A DNA stretch of 64,000 nt from Sphingobium boeckii (lineage in GTDB: Bacteria > Pseudomonadota > Alphaproteobacteria > Sphingomonadales > Sphingomonadaceae). The stretch is from assembly GCF_014199215.1 (NCBI RefSeq), contig NZ_JACIJC010000004.1, positions 248,001-312,000 on the forward strand, given 5' to 3'. The translations under genes and the position numbers were made by a program. The notes beneath the pieces were generated by a model. It saw only the letters and a program-made list of their open reading frames with translations, was not told where the DNA came from and searched no databases. Below are positions 53,137 to 61,137 of the stretch, piece by piece (positions within the stretch are counted from its first letter, which is position 1; the number at the start of each line of letters is the position of its first letter).

Positions 53137-55091
53137 AATAGAGGCGGCTGCCCGAAGGGCGCGGGCACGGTGACCTCCTGCCCGCCCTGGTGCATTGCAC
53201 CGGACCAGACATGCACCCAATCCACGCCTGCGGGCAGATAGGTGGTCCAGTCGCTCCGCCCCGCCTCGATCACCGGTGCCACCAGCAGATCCGCGCCATA
53301 AAGGTAAGCGGTCTGGATCGCATAGGTCTTCGCATCCTCCTCGAAATGCAGGAATAGCGGACGCTGGCAGGGTAGGCCCGTCGCCACGGCCTCGTCGGAG
53401 AGCTTGCGGAGATAGGGCGCGAGATAGGCATAGATCCGCGTCATCCGTGCAAAATGCGCAAGCAATTCGGGGCTGTCGTCATATTGCGTATTCGCGCGCG
53501 GGCGATTGCCCTCATGCGTGCGCATCATGGAGGTGAACGCCGCCATCTCGACCCACCGCATCGCCAGTTCGGGCGTTCGGATCGTATCGAACAGGCTGGT
53601 GTAGCCGCCGATATCGCTGTGATGATAGGCGTTGCCGAGCAGACCGGACGAGAGCGCGGCGGTGATCACCGTGCCGATGCCGTCATGCCGGCTGAAATCG
53701 ACTGACTGATCCCCCGCCCACAGCATCGGCGAATGCGCCTGCACGCCCGAATAGCCCGAGCGCATGAAGAACATAGACTCCCCGGTCATCCCCCGCCCGG
53801 CCACGCCCGTGGCATTGACCGCGCCCCACAGGACGGGCCAGCGATTATGCGCGCGCATGCCTTCCTCGCCATTATGCAGGCGCACGTCGGTGGGCAGATA
53901 TTCGCCGAAATCGGCCATCCAGCCGGAAAGACCGAAATCGATCATGTTGCGCCCGATAATCTCCTCGGCGAACCAGGCGGCCGCCGCGAGATTGGTGAAA
54001 TCGACATGACCGCTTTCGAATTCGCCGAAATCGATCACATAGGGTTCGTCGGCATCGGGGCGCATCACGAGATAGCCGGCCTTGGCGGCGGCGGCATACA
54101 GCGGGCCATCCACCGCGAGATAGGGGTTCACATAGCCGAGGAAGCGGATGCCGCGGTCTTTCAATTCGGCGATGCGCGCGGGCAGATCGGGATAACGCTG
54201 GGCGTTCCACTGCCAATCCCAGAATAGCCGGCTGCCGAAGCTGGTTTCGCGCAGCCCGATCCAGTCTTCACACCATAGCCCGGAGACCGCGACCCCGGCA
54301 TCCTCATAAACCTTCAGCCGATCGAAACTTTTGGCCCCGTCCTTCAGCCCGATGACCGCGCCCTTCAGCAGCCATGCCGGCAGGGGTGGCTGACGCCCGA
54401 AGCGCGTGGAGAGCGCGCCGACCAGATCAGTGAAATGCGGGCGGGCGAACAGCTCGATCCGATCAGGCACACCCCAGATCTCAATCTCGTGATAGGCCGG
54501 ATTGCGGAAATCGAAGGCGGCATAGGCGCTGCTATCCACATGGAGCGCGTAGCGGCGCGCGCTGACGAAGGTCGGCTGCGGAAAATTGGTGTGGTAATAA
54601 TCGCCCCCGGCCCCGCCGCCACGCTGATCGCATTGCCAGGTGAGCAGGGTGGATTTGTCGCGCCCCACCCCCGGCTCTGACACCCAGAGCGGAAAGCGTC
54701 GCCCGGCGAGATCGAAATGGGAAAATTGCTCGCCGCCGCCCCAGATATGTTCGCCCGCCTCACCCGGCACGCGGAACCACAAGCGGTTGATCGAAGGATC
54801 AAGCGACAGGAAATGGATTTCGGCGTCGTCATCATCCGCGGAAAAGACGAGTTCGATCCGCCATGGCGCGCCTGGATGCGCCGCCAGCCGCACCCGATCG
54901 CCCGCCACTTCGGCATGGCGCAGCGCGATGCGCTCGATCAGATGATCCTCGATATGATAATGGCCGCGCAGGCCTTCCACATGCGCATCGCCCGATCCGA
55001 TGAACAGACACGGCGCATCCGCGCTGTGACGGAGGATGGATTGGCCACCCAGGCGCAGTTCAAAGCCGTTGTCGAACGCCTCAAGCGCCAT
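53082..55091 (-). CDS. GH31 sulfoquinovosidase (YihQ/SmoI type)
   Basis: A 669-residue glycoside hydrolase of family 31, close to the length of E. coli YihQ (678). Catalytic residues are Asp394 (GWMADFGEYLPTD, nucleophile) and Asp461 (MLWAGDQSVD, acid/base). The sulfonate-recognition set is complete in the Agrobacterium form K-E-R-W-Y: Lys250, Glu275, Arg288, Trp291 (SRLFWDW) and Tyr497 (HHSDIGGYTS), with spacings of 25, 13, 3 and 206. E. coli has Q-Q-R-W-Y. It should hydrolyse sulfoquinovosyl glycerol and, less well, SQDG, releasing SQ and glycerol or lipid. No signal peptide is present, so SQ-glycerol must be imported. The start overlaps the acyl-CoA ligase stop by 11 bases, so the two are cotranscribed. 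The 3' end overlaps a LysR gene antisense. Confidence 0.93.
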   Translation of the reverse strand: MALEAFDNGFELRLGGQSILRHSADAPCLFIGSGDAHVEGLRGHYHIEDHLIERIALRHAEVAGDRVRLAAHPGAPWRIELVFSADDDDAEIHFLSLDPSINRLWFRVPGEAGEHIWGGGEQFSHFDLAGRRFPLWVSEPGVGRDKSTLLTWQCDQRGGGAGGDYYHTNFPQPTFVSARRYALHVDSSAYAAFDFRNPAYHEIEIWGVPDRIELFARPHFTDLVGALSTRFGRQPPLPAWLLKGAVIGLKDGAKSFDRLKVYEDAGVAVSGLWCEDWIGLRETSFGSRLFWDWQWNAQRYPDLPARIAELKDRGIRFLGYVNPYLAVDGPLYAAAAKAGYLVMRPDADEPYVIDFGEFESGHVDFTNLAAAAWFAEEIIGRNMIDFGLSGWMADFGEYLPTDVRLHNGEEGMRAHNRWPVLWGAVNATGVAGRGMTGESMFFMRSGYSGVQAHSPMLWAGDQSVDFSRHDGIGTVITAALSSGLLGNAYHHSDIGGYTSLFDTIRTPELAMRWVEMAAFTSMMRTHEGNRPRANTQYDDSPELLAHFARMTRIYAYLAPYLRKLSDEAVATGLPCQRPLFLHFEEDAKTYAIQTAYLYGADLLVAPVIEAGRSDWTTYLPAGVDWVHVWSGAMHQGGQEVTVPAPFGQPPLFYRAGSADAALFSGIAAF

Positions 55092-56724
55092 GTTCGGAAA
55101 TCCTTTCGGGAAGGGGGTAAGCCGGGAACTGCGCCCGGAGAATTTTCTTGTCGATCTTGCCCGTGGCGCCCAGCGGCATCGCTTCCACAAAGACGACCGT
55201 ATCGGGCATCCACCAGCGCGCGATCCGGCCTTCGAGGCAGGACAGGATTTCATCGGGCGACGCAGCCTCACCCGGATGGAGCGCGGCGATCAGCAACGGC
55301 CGTTCATCCCAGCGCGGGTGGGGAACGCCGATCACGGCGGCGAGCGCCACCTTGGGATGGCCCGAAGCGATATTCTCGATCTCGATCGAACTGATCCATT
55401 CGCCGCCGGATTTGATCACATCCTTGGCGCGATCGACGATCGCCATATAGCCTTGCGGGCAGATGGTCGCGATGTCGCCGGTGTCGAAATAGCCTTCATC
55501 GTCGAGGATTTCGCCAGCCGCGCCACTGAGATAGGCCGAGGCGACCGTTGGCCCGCTGACATGGAGCCGCCCGGGCACCACGCCATCATGCGGCAGGCGC
55601 TGCCCCGCATCGTCCACGATCTTGAGGTCTATGCCGAAAGGCGGCCGCCCCTGCTTCAGCCGGAAAGGCATCTGATCATCGAGCGGCCGGGCGGCGACCA
55701 TGGGGGTGAGCTTGGCATGGGTGCCGATGGGCGAGGTTTCGGTCATGCCCCAGCCCTGCACGCTCTCCACGCCATGATCGCGCAAGCCCCGCACGATGCT
55801 TTCGGGCAACGCCGCGCCGCCGATGATGACGCGCTTGAGACTGGTCAGCGTGCCGCCGGTCTGCGCCAGATGATGCAGCAGCCCCTGCCATATGGTGGGG
55901 ACCGCGGCGGAGAAGGTGACGCCCTCGCGCTCGATCAATTCATGCAGCGACGCGCCGTCAAGCTGCGCGCCGGGCAGCGCCAGGGTGCAGCCGACCGCCG
56001 CCGTGGACAAGGGCATCCCCCAGGCATTGGCGTGATACATGGGGACGATCGGCATCGCGACATCGTGGATGGAGAGGCCGAACACATCGGGCTGCAGCGT
56101 CATCAGCATGTGGATGACCGTAGAGCGGTGCGAATAGAGCACGCCCTTGGGATGGCCCGTCGTGCCGGAGGTATAGCAAAGCGCGCAGGCGGTTTCTTCG
56201 TCGAAGCCACCCCATGCTGCGTCATCGCTGGCGGCAGCGATCAGCGTTTCCACGGCGAGGGCATGAGGCAGGATCGCACGATCAATCTGCGCGTCACCGC
56301 CCAGCAAGATGATCGCGCCGCGCCAGTCCATCGCGGCCGTCAGCGCGGCGACCAGCGGCTGAAAGCAGGGATCGACCAGAATGGCGCGATCCTCAGCATG
56401 GCTGATGATGTAGCGGAGCTGTTCGGCAAACAAGCGGGGATTGAGCGTGTGGCAGACCGCACCCATGCCCATCACGGCAAACCAGCATTCCAGATGGTGC
56501 GCATTGTTCCACGCCATCGTCGCCACCCGGTCTCCGGGCCTGATGCCTAGGCCGGCCAACGCCGTTGACAGGCGGCGGGCGCGGGCGCGGATGGCGGCAT
56601 AATCGGTGCGGGCGATATCGCCGTCCGCCGCGCGGAAGATCACCGGGCGATCGCCATCCCAATCTGCGGCATGATCGATGATTCGGTCCACCGTGAGCGG
56701 CCAATGCTGCATCAGGCCGCGCAT
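55081..56724 (-). CDS. Acyl-CoA ligase (AMP-dependent synthetase)
   Basis: A 547-residue acyl-activating enzyme of the FadD/long-chain type. Motifs: P-loop CYTSGTTGHPKGVLYSHR, VQGWGMTETSPIG, GYFDTGDIATICPQGYMAIV, IKSGGEWISSIEIEN and the C-terminal MPLGATGKIDKKILR with the catalytic Lys. The chosen start is the ATG at 56722-56724. It is directly upstream of, and overlaps, the sulfoquinovosidase gene by 11 bases. SQDG carries two fatty acids, so activating these for beta-oxidation is a plausible job within a sulfolipid locus; the acid chain length is unknown. A hairpin lies between it and the TonB receptor upstream. Confidence 0.85.
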   Translation of the reverse strand: MRGLMQHWPLTVDRIIDHAADWDGDRPVIFRAADGDIARTDYAAIRARARRLSTALAGLGIRPGDRVATMAWNNAHHLECWFAVMGMGAVCHTLNPRLFAEQLRYIISHAEDRAILVDPCFQPLVAALTAAMDWRGAIILLGGDAQIDRAILPHALAVETLIAAASDDAAWGGFDEETACALCYTSGTTGHPKGVLYSHRSTVIHMLMTLQPDVFGLSIHDVAMPIVPMYHANAWGMPLSTAAVGCTLALPGAQLDGASLHELIEREGVTFSAAVPTIWQGLLHHLAQTGGTLTSLKRVIIGGAALPESIVRGLRDHGVESVQGWGMTETSPIGTHAKLTPMVAARPLDDQMPFRLKQGRPPFGIDLKIVDDAGQRLPHDGVVPGRLHVSGPTVASAYLSGAAGEILDDEGYFDTGDIATICPQGYMAIVDRAKDVIKSGGEWISSIEIENIASGHPKVALAAVIGVPHPRWDERPLLIAALHPGEAASPDEILSCLEGRIARWWMPDTVVFVEAMPLGATGKIDKKILRAQFPAYPLPERISEHGA

Positions 56725-56738
56725 GGTTGATCTCCGGT

Positions 56739-56775
56739 CGAGGGGCAAGACGGTTCGATCATGTCCTGCCCCTCG
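56739..56775. terminator. Hairpin between TonB receptor and acyl-CoA ligase genes
   Basis: Arms CGAGGGGCAAGAC (56739-56751) and GTCCTGCCCCTCG (56763-56775) pair with one internal mismatch around an 11-base loop. It sits 14 bases after the receptor stop and 14 bases before the ligase start on the same strand. It has no T-run. It could lower downstream expression relative to the receptor or protect the receptor mRNA. Confidence 0.5.
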
Positions 56776-56789
56776 GCTTCAGGGAGCGT

Positions 56790-59102
56790 TTAGAAGTTCA
56801 CGCGGCCCGAGACGCCGAAATAGCGTTCGGCATCGCGCGGCGTGATCTGGCGCATGAACGATGTGCCGTTCGGGATGCGCTGGGTCACGAACTGCTTGTC
56901 GGTCAAATTCTTGGCGATCAGCGATACGCTGTATTTCTGATCCTTGGTGCGCAGCGTGATCCCGGCATCCCAGATCGCATAGGCGCTCTGGAAGGCGTTG
57001 GGATTCTGGTTGATATCGAACTGGGTCCGGCTCTGGTAAACCAGCGACGAATTCAGATTGATATCGAAAGCCTCGAACTCAAGCGGCAAGCGCCAGTCAG
57101 CCGTGACCGTCCCCTTATATTTGGGCGCGAACGGCAGCGGCTTGCCGTTGATCGCATCCGCGCATGTGACCGCCGCCCCAGTGGGGCAGATGAATTTGTT
57201 GATATGCGCATCGGTGTAGTTGAAGCCGCCGTTCAGAGAGAAATCGTCGGTGAGCTGGGCATTGAAATCCAGCTCGACGCCGCGGGTGGAGACCGTGCCG
57301 GCATTGGTGAGGCGCGTGACGACCTGCCCGGCGACGAGATCGAGGAAATTGGCCTGATAATTGTTATATTTCGCGTAGAAGGCTGCCAGGTTCAGCGTGA
57401 GGCGGCGATCGAACAGGCGGGTCTTGAGGCCGGCTTCATAGGCATTGGAAGTTTCCGGATCGATCCGACCAGTATCCCGCGCCAGCATGTTGAAGAACAC
57501 GTTGATCGCCGGGCCCTTATAGCCGCGAGTGTAGCTGACATAGCTCATGATATCGTCGTTGACGTCAAACTGCAGGCCGGCATTGCCCGACCAGCCATTG
57601 TCCTTGATCGAGCCCGACGAAGCAAAGGCCGGATTCACGCCCGCAAAAGCGGCTGTCGAGGTCGATCTGCGCGCGAAATCATAACCCACCTTGTCATTGG
57701 TATGACGCAAGCCAGCGACCCCGCGGAACACATCGGAGAAATTGGCCGTAAGCTGACCGAAGGCGGAATAGCTGGTGAGCCGCGTCGTGAAATCGGCATT
57801 GCCCTCATTGGTGACGAAGGTGGACGCCGCCGCAGTGCAGGGTGTGAGGCCGTTCACCGTAGGCAGCGTAGATGCGGTGCATGAGGTGACCGTGCGGTTG
57901 AAGAAGTCCACTTCCTTCGTCTTGTAATAATAGACGCCCGCGACATATTCGAGGAATTGCGGGTTTGACGAGGCAATGCGCAATTCCTGCGTGAACTGAT
58001 CGAATTTCAGATCACCGCGGTCATGCGAGCGGACATCGCCTGCCGCCGTGCCGGTATTCACATAGGTGGGCGAATCCGAACGAAAATCGCCATCGCGCTG
58101 CTGATAATTATACCAGTGGCGATAAGCGGTGATCGAGGTGAGCGTGGCCGCACCCAGATCCACATCGACCTGCGCCGAGACGCCGCTATTCTTGTCGCGC
58201 GTCAGCGGATCGAGATCGTTGTCGATATCCTTATTCTTGCCGTTCAGCGTGAGCGGCGCGAGCGAGGGGATGAACACCGCATTGTTGAAGGCCGAGCTGA
58301 AGACCGTGCCGATGCTGTCTGCATAGCCATTGTCATTGCCCTTCGAGAAATCCGCGATCAGCGCGATCTTCACATTGTCGCTGGGCTCGGCGATCAGCTT
58401 CCCGCGGACACCCCAATGCTTATAGCCATTGACCTCGTGATTGTTGAACACGTTGCGGCCATTGCCATCATAGCGCGAGAAGAAGCCCGTCAGCGAACCG
58501 AGCAGACCGTTGGCGAGCGGGCCGGAGGCGCTGGCACGGATGCGCAGTTCATTGCCCTCATAATAAGCCGCATCGAAATAGCCCTTGGGCGTCTCGCTCG
58601 GCTCACGGGTGATGATGCTGATCACGCCGGCGGAGGCGTTCTTGCCGAATAGGCTGCCCTGCGGGCCGCGCAACACTTCGATCCGGTCGACATCCAGGAA
58701 ATCCGATGTCTGCTGGCCGGTGCGGGCATAGACGACGCCATCGATCACGGTGGAAACCGAAGGCTCCACGCCCGATGCGAAGGAGATCGTGCCGACCCCG
58801 CGGATGGAGAGCGCGGAATCCTTATTGGTGTTGCCCTTGCGGAAGGTGAGCGTGGGCACCTTCTGGAAGAGCTGTTCCGCCGAATTGACATTGCCCGATT
58901 CGAGCTGGGCGCCCGACACCACCGAGATGGCGAGCGGCACATCCTGCAGATTTTGCGAGCGCTTTTGCGCGGTCACGATGATTTCCTGCACACCGCCTGT
59001 GGGTTGATCCGCGGGCACGGCCTCCTGCGCAAAGGCGCTGGTGGTGATCGCACACGTTATGACAGCGGTGGACAGCTTAAGGCACAGTTTGAAATTGGTC
59101 AT
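56790..59102 (-). CDS. TonB-dependent receptor
   Basis: An outer-membrane receptor of 770 residues. It has a signal peptide (MTNFKLCLKLSTAVITCAIT, cleavage near SAFA), a TonB box (QEIIVTAQKRSQ), then a plug domain (about 60-165; LRGPQGSLFGKNASAGVISI) and a barrel ending ...RYFGVSGRVNF with terminal Phe. No STN domain is present, unlike the receptor at 34160. The start at 59102 has a strong GGAGGGGAAGAA site. It lies upstream of the acyl-CoA ligase and sulfoquinovosidase genes on the same strand. This family in sphingomonads often takes up glycans or lipid-like compounds; SQDG or SQ-glycerol is a good candidate. Confidence 0.88.
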   Translation of the reverse strand: MTNFKLCLKLSTAVITCAITTSAFAQEAVPADQPTGGVQEIIVTAQKRSQNLQDVPLAISVVSGAQLESGNVNSAEQLFQKVPTLTFRKGNTNKDSALSIRGVGTISFASGVEPSVSTVIDGVVYARTGQQTSDFLDVDRIEVLRGPQGSLFGKNASAGVISIITREPSETPKGYFDAAYYEGNELRIRASASGPLANGLLGSLTGFFSRYDGNGRNVFNNHEVNGYKHWGVRGKLIAEPSDNVKIALIADFSKGNDNGYADSIGTVFSSAFNNAVFIPSLAPLTLNGKNKDIDNDLDPLTRDKNSGVSAQVDVDLGAATLTSITAYRHWYNYQQRDGDFRSDSPTYVNTGTAAGDVRSHDRGDLKFDQFTQELRIASSNPQFLEYVAGVYYYKTKEVDFFNRTVTSCTASTLPTVNGLTPCTAAASTFVTNEGNADFTTRLTSYSAFGQLTANFSDVFRGVAGLRHTNDKVGYDFARRSTSTAAFAGVNPAFASSGSIKDNGWSGNAGLQFDVNDDIMSYVSYTRGYKGPAINVFFNMLARDTGRIDPETSNAYEAGLKTRLFDRRLTLNLAAFYAKYNNYQANFLDLVAGQVVTRLTNAGTVSTRGVELDFNAQLTDDFSLNGGFNYTDAHINKFICPTGAAVTCADAINGKPLPFAPKYKGTVTADWRLPLEFEAFDINLNSSLVYQSRTQFDINQNPNAFQSAYAIWDAGITLRTKDQKYSVSLIAKNLTDKQFVTQRIPNGTSFMRQITPRDAERYFGVSGRVNF

Positions 59103-59168
59103 TTCTTCCCCTCCGATATTTTCCAGCAGATCTTCGTCCGCTTGGAGCGGGCGCGACAGGCGCCCTAA

Positions 59169-59189
59169 TGTCAATCTGATTAATTGACA
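59169..59189. promoter_or_regulatory. Inverted repeat upstream of the TonB receptor
   Basis: TGTCAAT-N7-ATTGACA lies about 67-87 bases before the receptor start, a usual place for an operator. It does not match the LacI pattern found elsewhere in the locus. A GGGCGC-N5-GCGCCC hairpin (59149-59165) follows it in the leader. The cognate regulator is unknown. Confidence 0.45.
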
Positions 59190-59264
59190 ATAGTCTTCAT
59201 CTCACCCTGCAACCAATGGTCATCGCAGTCCAATCGAAAATTATCGGTAGTTCATTCACCAATA

Positions 59265-60185
59265 CTATGACTGGGTCATCAACCCCTGAACCTCGGCCAG
59301 GCATGAGGTGGTGGCGCGGTCCACTTCATCATGCAGCCAGGTCACGATTTCCGGGGTCGGGCCGATATCGGGCTCCAGCAGCGCGAAATCGAGGAAGATG
59401 GCAGGCTCGATCGGACGCACCACCACACCCAGTCGCGTAAAGAGCGGCGCGCTGAACGGCTCGGCGATCGAGACCCCGAGACCGGCCTCCACAAAGGCAT
59501 AAAGGATTTGCGAATGCTGCGTTTCCAGCCGGCGGGACACGGGAATGCCCGCGGACTCGAGCGCCGCATCGATCCCGTTCCACAGCGCATCCGCTTCGTG
59601 CATCGGGCCGATGAACTCTTCGCCGGAGAGATCGGCGACCGCCAGGCGCTTGCGGCCCGCCAGTGGATGCCCCGCAGGCAGCACGCAGACATATTCGGCG
59701 CGGGCCAGCGGCGTGATGCGGACGCCTTCACGCGGCGGAATGCTCACGCCGATGCCGAGATCGGCCTGCCCCAGGAACACACGCTCCTCGATCGCGCGCT
59801 GGCCGAGCGATTCCACGGTGATCTTGATGTCGGGATAGCGCTCCTGAAACCGCCGCACCACCGGCGGCAGGATTGTCATCGCCAGCGCCGCCAGCGCCGC
59901 GATCCGCACGGTGCCCACGGGATGCGCGCGGATACGGCGCGCGGCCTGGTCGAGCAGATCAAGCCCGGTATAGCTCCGCCGCACCGCTTCAAAGAGCGCC
60001 TGCGCCTGATCCGTGGGATGCACCCGCGCGCCGCGCCGATCAAACAGGCGGAAGCCCACGGCACGCTCCAGATCCGCGATCAGCCGGCTCACCGACGGCT
60101 GGCTGATATTCAGCATCGTGGCTGCGGCGGTGATGCCACCGCTCATCATGACGGCGCGAAACGCCTCGACCTGCCTCATCCTCAT
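59265..60185 (-). CDS. LysR family transcriptional regulator
   Basis: A 306-residue LysR protein. HTH segment: RQVEAFRAVMMSGGITAAAT followed by MLNISQPSVSRLIADLERAV, a form common in regulators of opine, arginine or sugar acid use (OccR/NocR-like). Effector domain about 90-300. Two ATG codons (60185 and 60179) are equally possible starts. It is divergent from the PhyH dioxygenase gene, with an inverted repeat between them, and upstream of the TonB receptor on the same strand. It therefore probably controls the dioxygenase operon; a role in the TonB receptor unit is also possible. Confidence 0.85.
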   Translation of the reverse strand: MRMRQVEAFRAVMMSGGITAAATMLNISQPSVSRLIADLERAVGFRLFDRRGARVHPTDQAQALFEAVRRSYTGLDLLDQAARRIRAHPVGTVRIAALAALAMTILPPVVRRFQERYPDIKITVESLGQRAIEERVFLGQADLGIGVSIPPREGVRITPLARAEYVCVLPAGHPLAGRKRLAVADLSGEEFIGPMHEADALWNGIDAALESAGIPVSRRLETQHSQILYAFVEAGLGVSIAEPFSAPLFTRLGVVVRPIEPAIFLDFALLEPDIGPTPEIVTWLHDEVDRATTSCLAEVQGLMTQS

Positions 60186-60191
60186 CAGGCC

Positions 60192-60222
60192 ATTGTATAT
60201 GCGTATGACCTGACGATACAAT
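60192..60222. promoter_or_regulatory. Putative LysR operator before the dioxygenase gene
   Basis: ATTGTAT (60192-60198) and ATACAAT (60216-60222) form an inverted pair 17 bases apart in the 117-bp space between the divergent LysR and dioxygenase genes. Several GTAT/ATAC elements lie within. It is the best candidate site for the LysR protein. Confidence 0.45.
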
Positions 60223-60302
60223 TCGATTGGATACGATGGCTGCTTTGCGCGATACGAGTGCCCACGACAGGACACGCAAGTCCGCATCAATCGGAGAGCA
60301 TG

Positions 60303-61067
60303 ATGGATTATCCGGACCAGCGCGCGCAATTTGCGCAAGAAGGCTATGCGGTGTTCGAGCGTGTGCTCGAAGGGCCGTTGCTCGATCTTCTGCGGGCGCA
60401 ATGCACCGAGGTGATCGCTCGGGAAGACGCGCGGCTGGACGGGTTGGGCGTCGAGGTGGACGGCATCAGCCACAAGGGGAAGCGCTATTTCGCGGGTGAA
60501 TGCCAGCGCTCCCAGCCCGCGCTCCGCACGATGCTCTATAGCGATACCATGGCCGATATCTGCCGCGCCACGCTGGGCGACGATGCCTATTTTTTCTACG
60601 ATCAATATGTGGTGAAGGGCGCGAGCAAAGGGCTTCCTTTTAGCTGGCATCAGGATTCGGGCTATGTGGTGGGCAATGGTGGCCCGGCCGATCACAAGCC
60701 GTATCTCACCTGCTGGTGCACGCTGGACGATACCACGGTGGCGAACGGCACCGTGCGGATCCTGCCTTTCTCGCAGGCGCCCGCGACGCGTGACGGCATC
60801 GTGCCGCATGAGCGCCAGCCGGGAAGCAACGATCTGGTGGGCTATAGCGGCGAGGCGGAAGGCGTGACGCTTGAAGTGCCGGCCGGCAGCGTGGTCGCCT
60901 TTTCAAGCCTGGCGCTCCACGCCACCGGAGCCAACACCACGGACAAGATGCGCCGCGTCTATCTGGCGCAATATTCGCCCGAGGCGATATTAAACCCCGG
61001 CACGAAGCATCTGCGGCGCAACGCGGTGCCGTTCCTGCGGGGCGGAACCAAGGTGATGGTCGGCTGA
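60303..61067 (+). CDS. PhyH family Fe(II)/2-oxoglutarate-dependent dioxygenase
   Basis: A 254-residue non-haem iron oxygenase of the phytanoyl-CoA dioxygenase family. The iron ligands are visible: His116 and Asp118 (SWHQDSG) and His206 (LALHATGAN), with Arg218 (RRVY) a likely 2-oxoglutarate contact. The start at 60303 is preferred over the ATG at 60300 because GGAGAGC is better spaced. It is followed by the UxaA-type dehydratase (about 70 bp) and the quinone oxidoreductase on the same strand, probably an operon. Dioxygenases of this family can hydroxylate sugars, small acids or sulfonates. The substrate is unknown. Confidence 0.85.
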   Translation: MDYPDQRAQFAQEGYAVFERVLEGPLLDLLRAQCTEVIAREDARLDGLGVEVDGISHKGKRYFAGECQRSQPALRTMLYSDTMADICRATLGDDAYFFYDQYVVKGASKGLPFSWHQDSGYVVGNGGPADHKPYLTCWCTLDDTTVANGTVRILPFSQAPATRDGIVPHERQPGSNDLVGYSGEAEGVTLEVPAGSVVAFSSLALHATGANTTDKMRRVYLAQYSPEAILNPGTKHLRRNAVPFLRGGTKVMVG

Positions 61068-61137
61068 GGCGGCCGAAAAGCAATATCGCGCGTCGGCGAC
61101 CGTCGCCAAAACCCGACCGACGGCCTATATGGCGGGA

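Noticed and set aside
53082-55091. An alpha-xylosidase or maltose-type alpha-glucosidase
   Set aside because: The GH31 active site carries the K-E-R-W-Y sulfonate set and YihQ-like segments around both catalytic aspartates, which ordinary alpha-glucosidases lack.
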